A stretch of DNA of 64,000 bases from Novosphingobium sp. ZN18A2 (GTDB lineage: Bacteria > Pseudomonadota > Alphaproteobacteria > Sphingomonadales > Sphingomonadaceae), in the NCBI RefSeq assembly GCF_036784765.1, contig NZ_CP136651.1, positions 186,001 through 250,000 of the forward strand, read 5' to 3'. A program made the translations under genes and the position numbers. How positions within the stretch are numbered: the first letter of the stretch is position 1; each line of letters starts with the position of its first letter. Below are positions 8,671 to 17,215 of this stretch, one piece after another. The notes under the pieces were generated by a model. That model saw only the letters and a program-made list of their open reading frames with translations, was not told where the DNA came from and made no database searches.

Positions 8671-8841
8671 CGCGCTGACCAGCCCCTCCCCATGACCACG
8701 CGCGGCACCGGCCCGGTCGGGTCGGGCCGCGCGGCGTCTCTTCCCACAACATAGCGCACGCGCGGTTGCCGTCGCGTCTGGCGGCGATTACACCCGCTGA
8801 CACATCCGTTCCGGCAGAGAACGGCGTAGAGAGGGCAACGC

Positions 8842-10659
8842 GTGCAGCTTTCAGACTTTTCCGCCTACCCGAACCTTGTCGCCATGTTCCTCGACCGCGC
8901 ACGCGAACGGGGGGACAGCCCCTTCCTGTGGGCGAAGCGCGGCGGCCAATGGCAATCGATATCGTGGCGCGAAGCGGTGGACCGCGTGTGCCTTCTGGCC
9001 GAAGGGCTGCGCCGCCTGGGCCTGCAGGACGGCCAGCGCGTGATGCTGGTAAGCGAAAACCGGCCCGAATGGTGCCTGACGGACCTTGCGATCATGGCCG
9101 CCGGGCTGGTTTCGGTGCCAACCTACATCACCAATACCGAACGCGATCACCTGCACATCCTGGAAAACTCCGGCGCGCGCGCGGTGATCGTATCCAGCGC
9201 AAAGCTGGCCGCGCCTCTGCTTCCCGCCGCGCTGCGCGCGCCCTGTGCCGAACACGTGATCGGCATCGAACCGTTGAAGCAGGCGCAATCGGGCACGCTC
9301 AACTTTCACGACTGGGAAGGCCTGATGGAAGGCGACGCCGCGCTGGCGCGCGCGGCGGTGCACCGGCGCATCGAATCGATCGGGCGAAAGGATACCGCCT
9401 GCATCATCTACACCAGCGGCACCGGAGGCGCGCCGCGCGGGGTTATGCAGCACCACGGATCGATCCTGTGCAACGTGGAAGGCGCGGCCGAGATCCTGGC
9501 CAACGATTTCGGCTGGGAGGATGAGGTGTTCCTGTCCTTCCTGCCGCTCAGCCACGCCTATGAACACACCGGCGGCCAGTTCCTGCCGATCGGCATGGGA
9601 TCGCAGATCTATTATTCCGAAGGGCTGGAAAAGCTTGCCAGCAATATAGAGGACGTGCGCCCCACGATCATGGTCGTGGTGCCGCGCCTGTTCGAAGTGC
9701 TGCGCGCGCGCATCATGAAGCAGGTGGAAAAGCAGGGGAAGGTCGCGGGCTTCCTGATGGACAAGGCCCTGGCGATTGGCGACCGCGCGGCGCAAGGCAA
9801 CCGCAAGCTGGCCGATTACCCGATGAGCTTCCTGCTGGAACACACGCTGCGGCCCAAGATCCGCCAGCGTTTCGGCGGCCGGATCAAGGCCATGGTTTCG
9901 GGCGGCGCGCCGTTGAACCCCGATGTCGGCGTGTTCTTCGATGCGATGGGCCTCACCATGCTGCAAGGCTATGGCCAGACAGAGGCCGGGCCGGTGATCA
10001 GCTGCAACCGCCCCGCCGCCGGGCTGAAGATGGATACCGTCGGCCCGCCGATGAAGGGCGTGGAGGTGAAGATCGCCGACGATGGGGAAATCCTGGTGCG
10101 CGGCGAACTGGTGATGCACGGATACTGGCAGAACCAGGCGGAGACGGAGCGCGCGATTCCCACTTCCGGGCAGGACGCGGGCTGGCTGCACACCGGCGAC
10201 ATCGGCCATATCGACGAAAACGGCCGCATCTGCATCACCGACCGCAAGAAGGACATGATCGTCAACGACAAGGGCGACAATGTCTCGCCCCAGAAGATAG
10301 AAGGGATGCTGACGCTCCAGCCCGAAATCGCGCAGGCGATGGTGAGCGGGGACAAGCGGCCCTATATCGTCGGCCTGATCGTGCCCGATGCGGAATGGAC
10401 GGTGGAATGGTGCCGGGCAGAGGACGAGAAGTTCGACATACCCACGTTGCAGGATCTGCCCGCCTTCAGGAATGCGATCCGCACGGCGATAGACCGGGTG
10501 AACAAGGACTTGTCCGTTACCGAAAAGGTGCGCCAGTTCACCTTCGCGGACGAGGCCTTTTCCATCGAGAACGAGGAAATGACGCCAAGCCTGAAAATCC
10601 GCCGCCACAAGATCCGCGACCGCTATGGCGAGCGGGTGGATGCGCTTTACAAGGCCTGA
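8842..10659 (+). CDS. Long-chain fatty-acid-CoA ligase (AMP-forming)
   Basis: A 605-aa ANL-superfamily adenylating enzyme that activates fatty acids to acyl-CoA. The start is a GTG with a GAGAGG ribosome-binding site just upstream. Motifs in order are the ATP-binding P-loop IIYTSGTGGAPRGV, LPLSHAYEH, the A5 motif GYGQTEAGP, the A7 motif HTGDIG, and DRKKDMIVNDKGDNVSPQKIE (A8), ending with an invariant-lysine-type MTPSLKIRRHKI tail. The overall pattern is that of FadD15/ACSL-type synthetases. No beta-oxidation genes adjoin it; the nearest related gene is the acyl-CoA dehydrogenase at 40.3-41.6 kb. Confidence 0.94.
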   Translation: MQLSDFSAYPNLVAMFLDRARERGDSPFLWAKRGGQWQSISWREAVDRVCLLAEGLRRLGLQDGQRVMLVSENRPEWCLTDLAIMAAGLVSVPTYITNTERDHLHILENSGARAVIVSSAKLAAPLLPAALRAPCAEHVIGIEPLKQAQSGTLNFHDWEGLMEGDAALARAAVHRRIESIGRKDTACIIYTSGTGGAPRGVMQHHGSILCNVEGAAEILANDFGWEDEVFLSFLPLSHAYEHTGGQFLPIGMGSQIYYSEGLEKLASNIEDVRPTIMVVVPRLFEVLRARIMKQVEKQGKVAGFLMDKALAIGDRAAQGNRKLADYPMSFLLEHTLRPKIRQRFGGRIKAMVSGGAPLNPDVGVFFDAMGLTMLQGYGQTEAGPVISCNRPAAGLKMDTVGPPMKGVEVKIADDGEILVRGELVMHGYWQNQAETERAIPTSGQDAGWLHTGDIGHIDENGRICITDRKKDMIVNDKGDNVSPQKIEGMLTLQPEIAQAMVSGDKRPYIVGLIVPDAEWTVEWCRAEDEKFDIPTLQDLPAFRNAIRTAIDRVNKDLSVTEKVRQFTFADEAFSIENEEMTPSLKIRRHKIRDRYGERVDALYKA

Positions 10660-10710
10660 GCAACATAAGGACCGGCCTCGTTCGGCCGGGCGTCAGCCCC
10701 AGTCAGCCCC

Positions 10711-11238
10711 TCAAGCCGCTTCCTTCTCCACGTAGTCGGGAAAGAAGCTGGGTGCGCGGGTGGACCAGCCGGGCGCGGTCGCCGCGGCTTCGCTGATCGA
10801 CTGCAGCAGTCCCTTGCGGCGTTCAGGCCGAATCTGCGGCAAGGCGGCGGCACCGCAGAACGCGGCCGGAAGCCACGGGCGCGCATCGGCGCCCAGCAGG
10901 CGTTCGTAAAGAAAGCGATAGGCCGAAAAGCAGGAAAGCCGTTCCTGCGCCAGGTCGAAGGCCGAAACGCGCACCAGCTTGCCGATGAAATCGTCCACGC
11001 CATCGAACCCGCCGCTGCGCGGCATTGCGCGGCGCAGCGTCTTCAATTCCTGGTAGGCGACATACTGGCCGCGGATCGACGCGGCCTCCTCACTATCGCG
11101 CGCCCACAGGCGGAATGCGTCCTGCCGGCCCAGCCCGACATCCAGGCTGCGCTTGATGTAACGCTGCTCGGCAGCAGAGAAGCTGGCGAATTCACGCAGT
11201 TCGGCAATGGCCAGCGATGCGAAGTCGGTATTCGACAT
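10711..11238 (-). CDS. Conserved hypothetical protein, possibly CtrA-controlled
   Basis: 175 aa, not recognised. It starts MSNTDFASLAIAEL with a GGAGAC ribosome-binding site 6 nt upstream of the ATG. It is mostly alpha-helical and charged, without signal peptide or membrane segments; the C-terminal part (PERRKGLLQSISEA ... PSFFPDYVEKEAA) is less structured. A near-consensus CtrA box at 11297-11318 lies about 60 bp upstream in the right orientation, suggesting cell-cycle or motility-related expression. It is convergent with the acyl-CoA ligase. Confidence 0.75.
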   Translation of the reverse strand: MSNTDFASLAIAELREFASFSAAEQRYIKRSLDVGLGRQDAFRLWARDSEEAASIRGQYVAYQELKTLRRAMPRSGGFDGVDDFIGKLVRVSAFDLAQERLSCFSAYRFLYERLLGADARPWLPAAFCGAAALPQIRPERRKGLLQSISEAAATAPGWSTRAPSFFPDYVEKEAA

Positions 11239-11296
11239 GCCCCGTCTCCTGATGCCGCAAATCCCCTGTCGGCGGCAGGGAGAAGGAGACCACATG

Positions 11297-11318
11297 ATGG
11301 TTAACAAGCAGCTAACCC
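11297..11318 (-). promoter_or_regulatory. CtrA-like box upstream of the hypothetical gene
   Basis: Read on the minus strand this is TTAG-CTGCTTG-TTAACCAT, one mismatch from the TTAA-N7-TTAAC consensus of the alphaproteobacterial cell-cycle regulator CtrA. CtrA itself is encoded at 15106-15801. The same 5-bp elements form an inverted repeat (GGTTA-N9-TAACC), so another dimeric regulator is possible. Confidence 0.5.
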
Positions 11319-11362
11319 GGTGTGCGTGCCGGGGCGGAAAAGCGCCTTAATGCCCTATTCGA

Positions 11363-12097
11363 TCACCCCCGGCGGCGATAGCGAAAGTACCACACTTCAT
11401 GGCCATAGACGCTCCGCGCCTTGGCCTCGTAACGCGTTTCGGGCCAGCCCGACGGGCGCACCATGAAATCCTTCGGGCGCTTTGCCAGCCATTCGAAGGC
11501 ATCGGTATGCCGCTGCATCACCATCAGCGCATGGCGCAGGTAAACCGCGTGATCGGTGCCGAAGCGGAACTCTCCCCCCGGTTTCAGCTTGCGCGCGAAA
11601 AGCTCCACCGGCCCGTCGTTCATCATCCGCCGCTTGGCATGGCGCGCCTTGGGCCAGGGATCGGGGTGGAGCAGGTAGAGCATCGTCAGCGCACCGTCGG
11701 GAACGCGATTGAGCACTTCCAGCGCGTCGCCGTGATGGATGCGCACGTTGGCCAGCGGCGGGTGCGCGGGGGTGCCATCGGAATTGCGATCGCCATCGAC
11801 GTGCATCAGCGCCTGCGCCACGCCGTTGAGGAACGGTTCCGCGCCGATGAAGCCGTGGCTGGGCAGCATGTCGGCACGCTCCGCCATGTGCTCCCCGCCG
11901 CCGAAGCCGATCTCGAAATGCAGCGGGCAATCGTGGCCGAACAGCCGCTCTGCCGTCACCGGCCCGTCGGCGGGCACGGCGATCTGCGGCAAGAGGTTGT
12001 CCACCAGCGCCTGCTGGCCCTTGCGCAGGGGCTTGCCCTTGGCGCGGCCATAGAGACGGTTGAGCGTAGTGGGATCGCCGGGCTTGTTCGCGGTCAT
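11363..12097 (-). CDS. trmB: tRNA (guanine-N7-)-methyltransferase TrmB
   Basis: SAM-dependent enzyme making m7G46 in tRNA variable loops; 244 aa from MTANKPGDP. It shows the family's SAM-binding motif EIGFGGGEH, GAEPFLNGV, the signature LHPDPWPKARHAKRR with its catalytic aspartate, and a C-terminal TDHAVYL plus SGWPETRYEAKA. These together are specific to TrmB. In many alphaproteobacteria trmB lies beside metK; here it is about 26 kb away, next to a glycosyltransferase. Confidence 0.96.
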   Translation of the reverse strand: MTANKPGDPTTLNRLYGRAKGKPLRKGQQALVDNLLPQIAVPADGPVTAERLFGHDCPLHFEIGFGGGEHMAERADMLPSHGFIGAEPFLNGVAQALMHVDGDRNSDGTPAHPPLANVRIHHGDALEVLNRVPDGALTMLYLLHPDPWPKARHAKRRMMNDGPVELFARKLKPGGEFRFGTDHAVYLRHALMVMQRHTDAFEWLAKRPKDFMVRPSGWPETRYEAKARSVYGHEVWYFRYRRRG

Positions 12098-12143
12098 GCG
12101 CGGGCGATTGGCAGCGCGGACGCGCCAATGCAAGCCGCGCGCG

Positions 12144-13682
12144 TCACATGTACATCTTGAGCTTCGGCCACAGCTTGCCGATCGGCGGGGTCACGCCCTT
12201 GCAGAAGGCAATCACCTTGCCGTTTTCATGCGCCATCGCCCATTTCGAATAGGTCTTGCCCAGCACGGTCATCTGCCGGCAATAGGGCTTCAGGTCTTCC
12301 GGATTGTGCTGGACCACCAGCAGGTTGACCGGGTGCTGCCCCTGCAAACCCCAGAGATAGAACTGGTTATGCCCCGAAAGCGCGGGCGGCAGGCCGTGGC
12401 CGTAAAGGTCCAGCGCCGAAGCTTCGCCGTAATTGTCCACCTTGATGCCCGTCGCCGCGCGGTCTGCGGGCGGAATGCGGTTCCACGCCGCCTCCACCTG
12501 GTGCGTGAAATCGTGCCAGCCCACCTGGTCGGCAAAGACCTGCGGCAACACGGTGCCCCTGAAGCTGCGCTCCTGCTGCTGCGGCGCGATGCCGGTGCGC
12601 TGCATATAGGCGGCAAGCGCGGACGGTGAGAGGACCGGCAGGGCAACCGGCGCGGCAAGCGCCGAAACGGCGACGCCCGCCGTAACCAGCAGGCCCGCAA
12701 CCGCCTTTCCGATGGCGCCGCGCACCATGGGCGCAAGCGCGACCGCGCCGATCGCGAACAGCGTGGGATACAGCGGGGCAAGGTAATAATCCTTGCCGTG
12801 CCCCGCCCGCACGATAACGAACACCACCGCACAGGCGATGACAAGGAAACGCAGGTCTTTCAGCCGCTTGACGAAAAACGGCGCGACCAGCCCGGCGATC
12901 CACAGCGGCGCAAGGGCCGGGTTCATCACCAGCACCTGGTTGCCCAGGAACGGCAACAGGGGAACGTCCACGTTCTTGCCGTCCGCCGCGGCCCCCAGTT
13001 CAAGGAACGGGAAGCCGTGCGCCCATTGCCAGACGAACGACGGCAGCGCGACCAGCGCCGCGATCGCCGCGCCGGTCCAGAAGGCCGGACGCGCGAACAC
13101 CCGGCGTTCGGGCGTCAGCAGCAGGCCGATCGAAACGCCGGCCATCCAGAACACCATCGAATACTTTATCTGCAACGCCGCGCCCGCGACCAGCCCGGCC
13201 CAGATCAGGGCGTGGCCGTCTTCATCGCGCAGCCCGCGCACGACAAGCCAGGCCACCAGCGTCCAGGCCAGCGGATCGAAGGCCGATGTGTTGAGCGTGG
13301 CGGTAATGCCCATCAGCATGGGCGCAATCGCGGATGCCAGCGCGGCAAGACCCACGGCGAGGCCGTTGCCACCCAGCAGTCGCGCGAACCGCACCGCCAG
13401 CCACACCAGCGCGCCCGCCGCCAGCGCGGCGGGAAGGCGCACACCCCACGCGCCCAGCCCCAGCTTGTAGAGCGCGGCGGCCAGCAAGGGCACGCCGGGA
13501 GGCTGGTCGACATAACCGAACGCGGGATGCTGGCCGCAGACGATGAAATAGAGCTCGTCGCGAAACAGGTCGTACCGTCCCGCCAGGGCGGCGTGGAACG
13601 CGAATACGGCCAGCCCGCAAGCCAGCGCCGCGATGTCCCCGCGCGCGGGGACGGGCACAGTTTGCGCGCGTGTCCGGTCCAT
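12144..13682 (-). CDS. GT39-type polytopic membrane glycosyltransferase (ArnT/PMT-like)
   Basis: A 512-aa membrane protein with a strong GGAGG ribosome-binding site. The first loop carries the acidic motif RDELYFIVCGQHPAFGYVDQPP, typical of PMT/ArnT-family enzymes that take sugar from a polyprenyl phosphate donor at the periplasmic face. About ten hydrophobic helices follow, then a soluble C-terminal domain of about 130 aa (GWHDFTHQVEAAWN ... KGVTPPIGKLW). Acceptor and sugar are unknown; lipid A, a glycan or a protein are all possible. The gene ends 46 bp from the trmB start and may be co-transcribed with it. Confidence 0.85.
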   Translation of the reverse strand: MDRTRAQTVPVPARGDIAALACGLAVFAFHAALAGRYDLFRDELYFIVCGQHPAFGYVDQPPGVPLLAAALYKLGLGAWGVRLPAALAAGALVWLAVRFARLLGGNGLAVGLAALASAIAPMLMGITATLNTSAFDPLAWTLVAWLVVRGLRDEDGHALIWAGLVAGAALQIKYSMVFWMAGVSIGLLLTPERRVFARPAFWTGAAIAALVALPSFVWQWAHGFPFLELGAAADGKNVDVPLLPFLGNQVLVMNPALAPLWIAGLVAPFFVKRLKDLRFLVIACAVVFVIVRAGHGKDYYLAPLYPTLFAIGAVALAPMVRGAIGKAVAGLLVTAGVAVSALAAPVALPVLSPSALAAYMQRTGIAPQQQERSFRGTVLPQVFADQVGWHDFTHQVEAAWNRIPPADRAATGIKVDNYGEASALDLYGHGLPPALSGHNQFYLWGLQGQHPVNLLVVQHNPEDLKPYCRQMTVLGKTYSKWAMAHENGKVIAFCKGVTPPIGKLWPKLKMYM

Positions 13683-13712
13683 CTTGTTCCTCCCTGCGCC
13701 CTGAGCGACAAC

Positions 13713-13727
13713 TGTATTACAAATACA
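13713..13727. promoter_or_regulatory. AT-rich palindrome in the glycosyltransferase/mscS intergenic region
   Basis: TGTATT-ACA-AATACA, a perfect 6-bp inverted repeat in an otherwise GC-rich 132-bp divergent intergenic region, about 30 bp upstream of the glycosyltransferase ATG. It has the size of a small repressor operator, but no cognate regulator is identifiable. Confidence 0.35.
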
Positions 13728-13814
13728 ACACACCCTGTCCACCCGTGCCTGTTGCAAGCATTGAAGCGCCACAGGGGTTGAGGTTGGCCGCCCGTTCCGG
13801 CTAGCGCCGCGCGC

Positions 13815-15029
13815 ATGCAACACCTGATGTCCCTTATTGCCGAACAGCCGGCCTGGGCGCAGACCGTGATCGGCCTTGTGCTCCTTGCTGTCGCCGCGCT
13901 GGCGCTCAATTTCCTGCTCAAGCACGTGCTGCTGCGCGCCGCCGCGCCGTTCCTCGACGAACGCAGCCTGACGGCGGACAAGGCGGCGACACGGCTTGCC
14001 ACCGCGGTTCCGCTGCTGGTCATCTCGCGCGGGATCGCCTTCGTCCCCAACCTGCCGGACGAGGCGGTGACGCTGATCGCCAACGTCGCGCGCGCCACGA
14101 TCATCCTGTCCGTCGCCATGGCGGTGAGCCAGGGGCTGAATTACGTGGACGAGCTTTACCGCCGTCGCCCGGAAGCGCGCAGCCGGCCGATCAAGGGCTA
14201 TCTCCAGGTCGTCAAGATCGTGATCTATTGCGCGGCGGCGATCATGATGATCTCCGCCCTGATCGACCAGTCGCCGCTGCTGCTGCTATCCGGGCTGGGT
14301 GCGATGGCCGCCGTGCTGATGCTGGTGTTCAAGGACACGATCCTCTCGCTTGTCGCCAGCGTGCAACTGGGCAGCAATGACATGCTGCGCGTGGGCGACT
14401 GGATCACGATGCCCGACATGAACGCCGACGGCGACGTGATCGACATCGCGCTGCACACGGTGAAGGTGCAGAACTTCGACAAGACGATCGTCACCATCCC
14501 GACCTACAAGCTGATCGCGGAAAGTTTCCAGAACTGGCGTGGGATGAGCGACACGGGCGCGCGGCGGATCAAGCGGGCATTGTTGATAGACCAGAACGCG
14601 ATCCGCTTCCTGACCGGCGACGAGGTATCGGGCCTGCGCAAGTTCCGCCTGCTGGACGAATACCTGGCGGGCAAGGACGCGGAAATCCGCGCGTGGAACG
14701 AAAGCGAACTGCCGGCCGATACCGATTCGGTGAACGCGCGGCGAATCACCAACATCGGCACGCTGCGCGCCTATATTACCGCCTATCTGCGGGCGAATGC
14801 GCGAATCAGCGACGGGATGACGCTGATGGTGCGCCAGTTGCCGCCCGGGCCGCAGGGCCTGCCGCTGGAAATCTATTGCTTCGCCACGACAACCGAATGG
14901 GCGAAATACGAAGCCATCCAGGCGGACATATTCGATCACCTTCTGGCGATCCTGCCCGAATTCGGCCTGCGGCTTTACCAGCAGCCCAGCGGCATGGACC
15001 TGGCCGCACTTCGCGCGAAGGCGGCCTGA
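13815..15029 (+). CDS. MscS-family mechanosensitive channel (YbdG-like)
   Basis: 404 aa with four or five N-terminal hydrophobic segments followed by the MscS core. The conserved pore helix is seen as LLSGLGAMAAVLMLVFKDTILSLVASVQL, then the beta domain (LRVGDWITMP, VKVQNFDKTIVTIPT) and a mixed alpha/beta C-terminus. The length and the large C-terminal domain match the miniconductance YbdG branch rather than short MscS. It opens under membrane tension to release solutes. No ribosome-binding site is obvious. It is divergent from the glycosyltransferase. Confidence 0.92.
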   Translation: MQHLMSLIAEQPAWAQTVIGLVLLAVAALALNFLLKHVLLRAAAPFLDERSLTADKAATRLATAVPLLVISRGIAFVPNLPDEAVTLIANVARATIILSVAMAVSQGLNYVDELYRRRPEARSRPIKGYLQVVKIVIYCAAAIMMISALIDQSPLLLLSGLGAMAAVLMLVFKDTILSLVASVQLGSNDMLRVGDWITMPDMNADGDVIDIALHTVKVQNFDKTIVTIPTYKLIAESFQNWRGMSDTGARRIKRALLIDQNAIRFLTGDEVSGLRKFRLLDEYLAGKDAEIRAWNESELPADTDSVNARRITNIGTLRAYITAYLRANARISDGMTLMVRQLPPGPQGLPLEIYCFATTTEWAKYEAIQADIFDHLLAILPEFGLRLYQQPSGMDLAALRAKAA

Positions 15030-15050
15030 CACCCGCTTCGCGCACAACAG

Positions 15051-15078
15051 AACGGCCCGCCATCGCTGACGGGCCGTT
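15051..15078. terminator. Hairpin between convergent mscS-like gene and ctrA
   Basis: A 9-bp perfect stem, AACGGCCCG (15051-15059) with CGGGCCGTT (15070-15078), and a 10-nt loop, located 22 bp after the mscS stop and 28 bp from the ctrA stop. There is no long T tract on either strand, so its efficiency is uncertain. Confidence 0.55.
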
Positions 15079-15105
15079 CCGGGATTGTCACTTCAGGAGC
15101 GAATA

Positions 15106-15801
15106 TCAGGCGGCTTCGGCCGCATCCTCCGGATCGCGCAGCACATAGCCGCGGCCCCAGACGGTTTCGATATAGTTTTCACCGCCGCAGGCATGGGCAA
15201 GCTTCTTGCGCAGCTTGCAGATGAACACGTCGATGATCTTCAGTTCCGGCTCGTCCATCCCGCCATAAAGGTGGTTGAGGAACATTTCCTTGGTCAGCGT
15301 GGTGCCCTTGCGCAGCGAGAGCAGTTCCAGCATCGCGTATTCCTTGCCGGTCAGGTGAACGCGCGCGCTATCGACTTCCACGGTCTTCGCGTCGAGGTTC
15401 ACGGCCAGCTTGCCGGTGCGGATGACCGACTGCGAATGGCCCTTCGAACGGCGCACGACCGCGTGGATACGCGCGACAAGTTCTTCGCGGTGGAAGGGCT
15501 TGGTCACGTAATCGTCGGCACCGAAGCCGAAGCTGCGGACCTTCGAATCCATCTCGGCAATGCCCGACAGGATCAGCACCGGCGTCTGCACCTTGGCGAC
15601 GCGCAGCTTCTTCAGCACGTCATACCCGTGCATGTCGGGCAGATTGAGATCCAGAAGGATAATGTCGTAATCATAGAGCTTGCCGAGATCGAGGCCTTCT
15701 TCCCCGAGATCGGTCGAATAGACGTTGAAGCCTTCGGCGGTGAGCATAAGCTCGATTGCCCGCGCAGTGGTCGGCTCGTCCTCGATCAGTAGAACCCGCA
15801 T
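15106..15801 (-). CDS. ctrA: CtrA, essential cell-cycle response regulator
   Basis: A 231-aa OmpR-type response regulator. The receiver has the acidic pocket IEDEP (7-8), phosphoacceptor D51 ([13 protein letters not shown]), and YVTKPF with the switch lysine. The DNA-binding domain has the near-invariant CtrA sequence [28 protein letters not shown] and [11 protein letters not shown] with WGRGYVLRD. In alphaproteobacteria CtrA binds TTAA-N7-TTAA sites and controls division, flagella and, in some lineages, gene transfer agents. Such half-sites and a GANTC methylation site occur in its own upstream region. Confidence 0.98.
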   Translation of the reverse strand: MRVLLIEDEPTTARAIELMLTAEGFNVYSTDLGEEGLDLGKLYDYDIILLDLNLPDMHGYDVLKKLRVAKVQTPVLILSGIAEMDSKVRSFGFGADDYVTKPFHREELVARIHAVVRRSKGHSQSVIRTGKLAVNLDAKTVEVDSARVHLTGKEYAMLELLSLRKGTTLTKEMFLNHLYGGMDEPELKIIDVFICKLRKKLAHACGGENYIETVWGRGYVLRDPEDAAEAA

Positions 15802-15865
15802 CGAATTGACCCCCTGTTTACCTGTCCCCGTGGCTTAACCCCAACGCAATGGGTCTTGCCCGTCA

Positions 15866-15929
15866 TTAACCATATGACCAATGAAGAAGAAAGGTTAATT
15901 CTTCGTAAATCCTTGAATTGCGGCGAGTC
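15866..15929 (-). promoter_or_regulatory. ctrA: ctrA control region: CtrA half-sites and a GANTC site
   Basis: On the minus strand 15893-15909 reads TTTA-CGAAGAA-TTAACC, one mismatch from TTAA-N7-TTAAC. An inverted TTAACCAT half-site lies at 15866-15873, another TTAACC at 15835-15840, and a CcrM-type GAGTC at 15925-15929. Caulobacter ctrA is known to be autoregulated and controlled by GANTC methylation; the same arrangement is inferred here. Confidence 0.6.
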
Positions 15930-15974
15930 GTTGTTTGAGGATCACACCCGGCCGGGGAAACCGCTGGCCTGAAC

Positions 15975-16973
15975 CTATGCCCCCGGCACACCCAGGCTCT
16001 GGCCCGCTTCCTTGATGCGGCGCGTCTGGGCGGTGTCGTTCCGGAACGCGGCGAGCGCGTCTTTCAGCGCCTGTGCGGCCTTGCCCGTCTCGCCCAGTTG
16101 CATGCGGCTGCGCATCAGCATGATCCAGCCGTCGGCGTTATCGGGGTTGGCCTTCAGCTTGGCTTCCAGCCCGTCGACCATACCGTGCACCATCGCGTCC
16201 TGCTGGCCCTTGGGCAACTGCGCGGCGGCCTGCATTTCGTCGCGGCTCGGACCGGGGATCGCCGCCGATGCCTTTTCGGCGCCGTCCGTCACCATGCCGC
16301 CCTTCGGCGCGGCGAACTGCGTTTCGGCCAGCCGTTTGGAAACGTCGATATCGTTCTTCTTCGCGACCGTTTCGATCACGTCGCGGATATCCTGCGCATA
16401 GGGCGCATCCTCTGGCGTATCCTTCAACAGCGCGAACCACGCGTCGATCGCCTTGCGGTGCTGCCCCTTCAGGTCCATCGCCACCGCCTTGAAATATCGC
16501 GCGCGCGCATCCTTGGGGTCCAGCTTCAGCGCGCGATTGAAAGCGCGCATCGCATCGGCGGGAATCTTGCCCTCTTCCTTGCTGGCCAGAACCAGCGACT
16601 CTCCCAGGAAAGAAAACGTCTGCGCGTTATCGGGGTCCAGCGTGGTCGAACGCTTCAGCGCGGTCGCCGCTTCGGCATATTGTTCGGTCTGGAAATAGGA
16701 CCAGCCCAGCATCCGCCAGCCTTCGGCATCGTCGGGGTTGTCCTTCAGCTTGGCTTCCAGCTTCGCGATCACCTCGTCCACCGAGGGCTGCGCCGATGCG
16801 CTGGCCGTGTCGGCGGGCGGCGGGGGAGGCGGCGCTTCCGACGAACTGCCGCGATTGATGGCAATGCCCGCGGCAACGACCGCCACGACTGCCGCCAGGC
16901 CCAGCAGGATGCGCCCCGCCAAGGACCCTCCGCCCGCACCCGATGCCGCCGGTGTGGGGGTCGGTTCGCTCAT
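15975..16973 (-). CDS. CcmI/NrfG-like TPR protein (cytochrome c maturation type)
   Basis: A 332-aa protein with a short cytoplasmic leader, one transmembrane helix (about residues 18-37), a proline-rich linker (APPPPPP) and two blocks of tetratricopeptide repeats. The first block runs from EVIAKLEAKLKDNPDDAEGWRML through the CcmH/NrfG-type ARARYFKAVAMDLKG ... AIDAWFALL; the second is near the C-terminus. This is the layout of CcmI/CycH proteins that present apocytochrome c to haem ligase. The ribosome-binding site is AAGGAGC. It is divergent from the multihaem cytochrome locus starting at 17216 and has no ccmEFGH neighbours here. Confidence 0.8.
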   Translation of the reverse strand: MSEPTPTPAASGAGGGSLAGRILLGLAAVVAVVAAGIAINRGSSSEAPPPPPPADTASASAQPSVDEVIAKLEAKLKDNPDDAEGWRMLGWSYFQTEQYAEAATALKRSTTLDPDNAQTFSFLGESLVLASKEEGKIPADAMRAFNRALKLDPKDARARYFKAVAMDLKGQHRKAIDAWFALLKDTPEDAPYAQDIRDVIETVAKKNDIDVSKRLAETQFAAPKGGMVTDGAEKASAAIPGPSRDEMQAAAQLPKGQQDAMVHGMVDGLEAKLKANPDNADGWIMLMRSRMQLGETGKAAQALKDALAAFRNDTAQTRRIKEAGQSLGVPGA

Positions 16974-17215
16974 CTCGTGCTCCTTGCGCCTGTCGCGGCC
17001 GCGCTTCCGGCCCCTCGCAGCGCGGGCATATCCCGCTGCAAGCGCAAGTTGCAAGGCGCACGGCGAAGGCAAGCGAATGCAATCGCTGCAAAATGCGGGG
17101 TGGCAATCGCGGGCGCATTCGCTAATGTCTCGCAAAGACAGGGGTCGCTTAACAAAAATTCGGGCAGGCGCGCGCAGATGCGCCGCCCTTCGACGTTGCG
17201 GGGGGACGCGCGCCG

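Noticed and set aside
8851-10608. A 585-aa open frame antisense to the acyl-CoA ligase gene
   Set aside because: It is an exact shadow of a well-supported enzyme gene; its His/Arg/Ala-rich composition is typical of antisense frames in GC-rich DNA.
13683-13925. N-terminal extension of the glycosyltransferase frame to 593 aa
   Set aside because: The extension crosses the divergent promoter region and the mscS-like start, lacks hydrophobic pattern, and the ATG at 13682 has a perfect GGAGG site.
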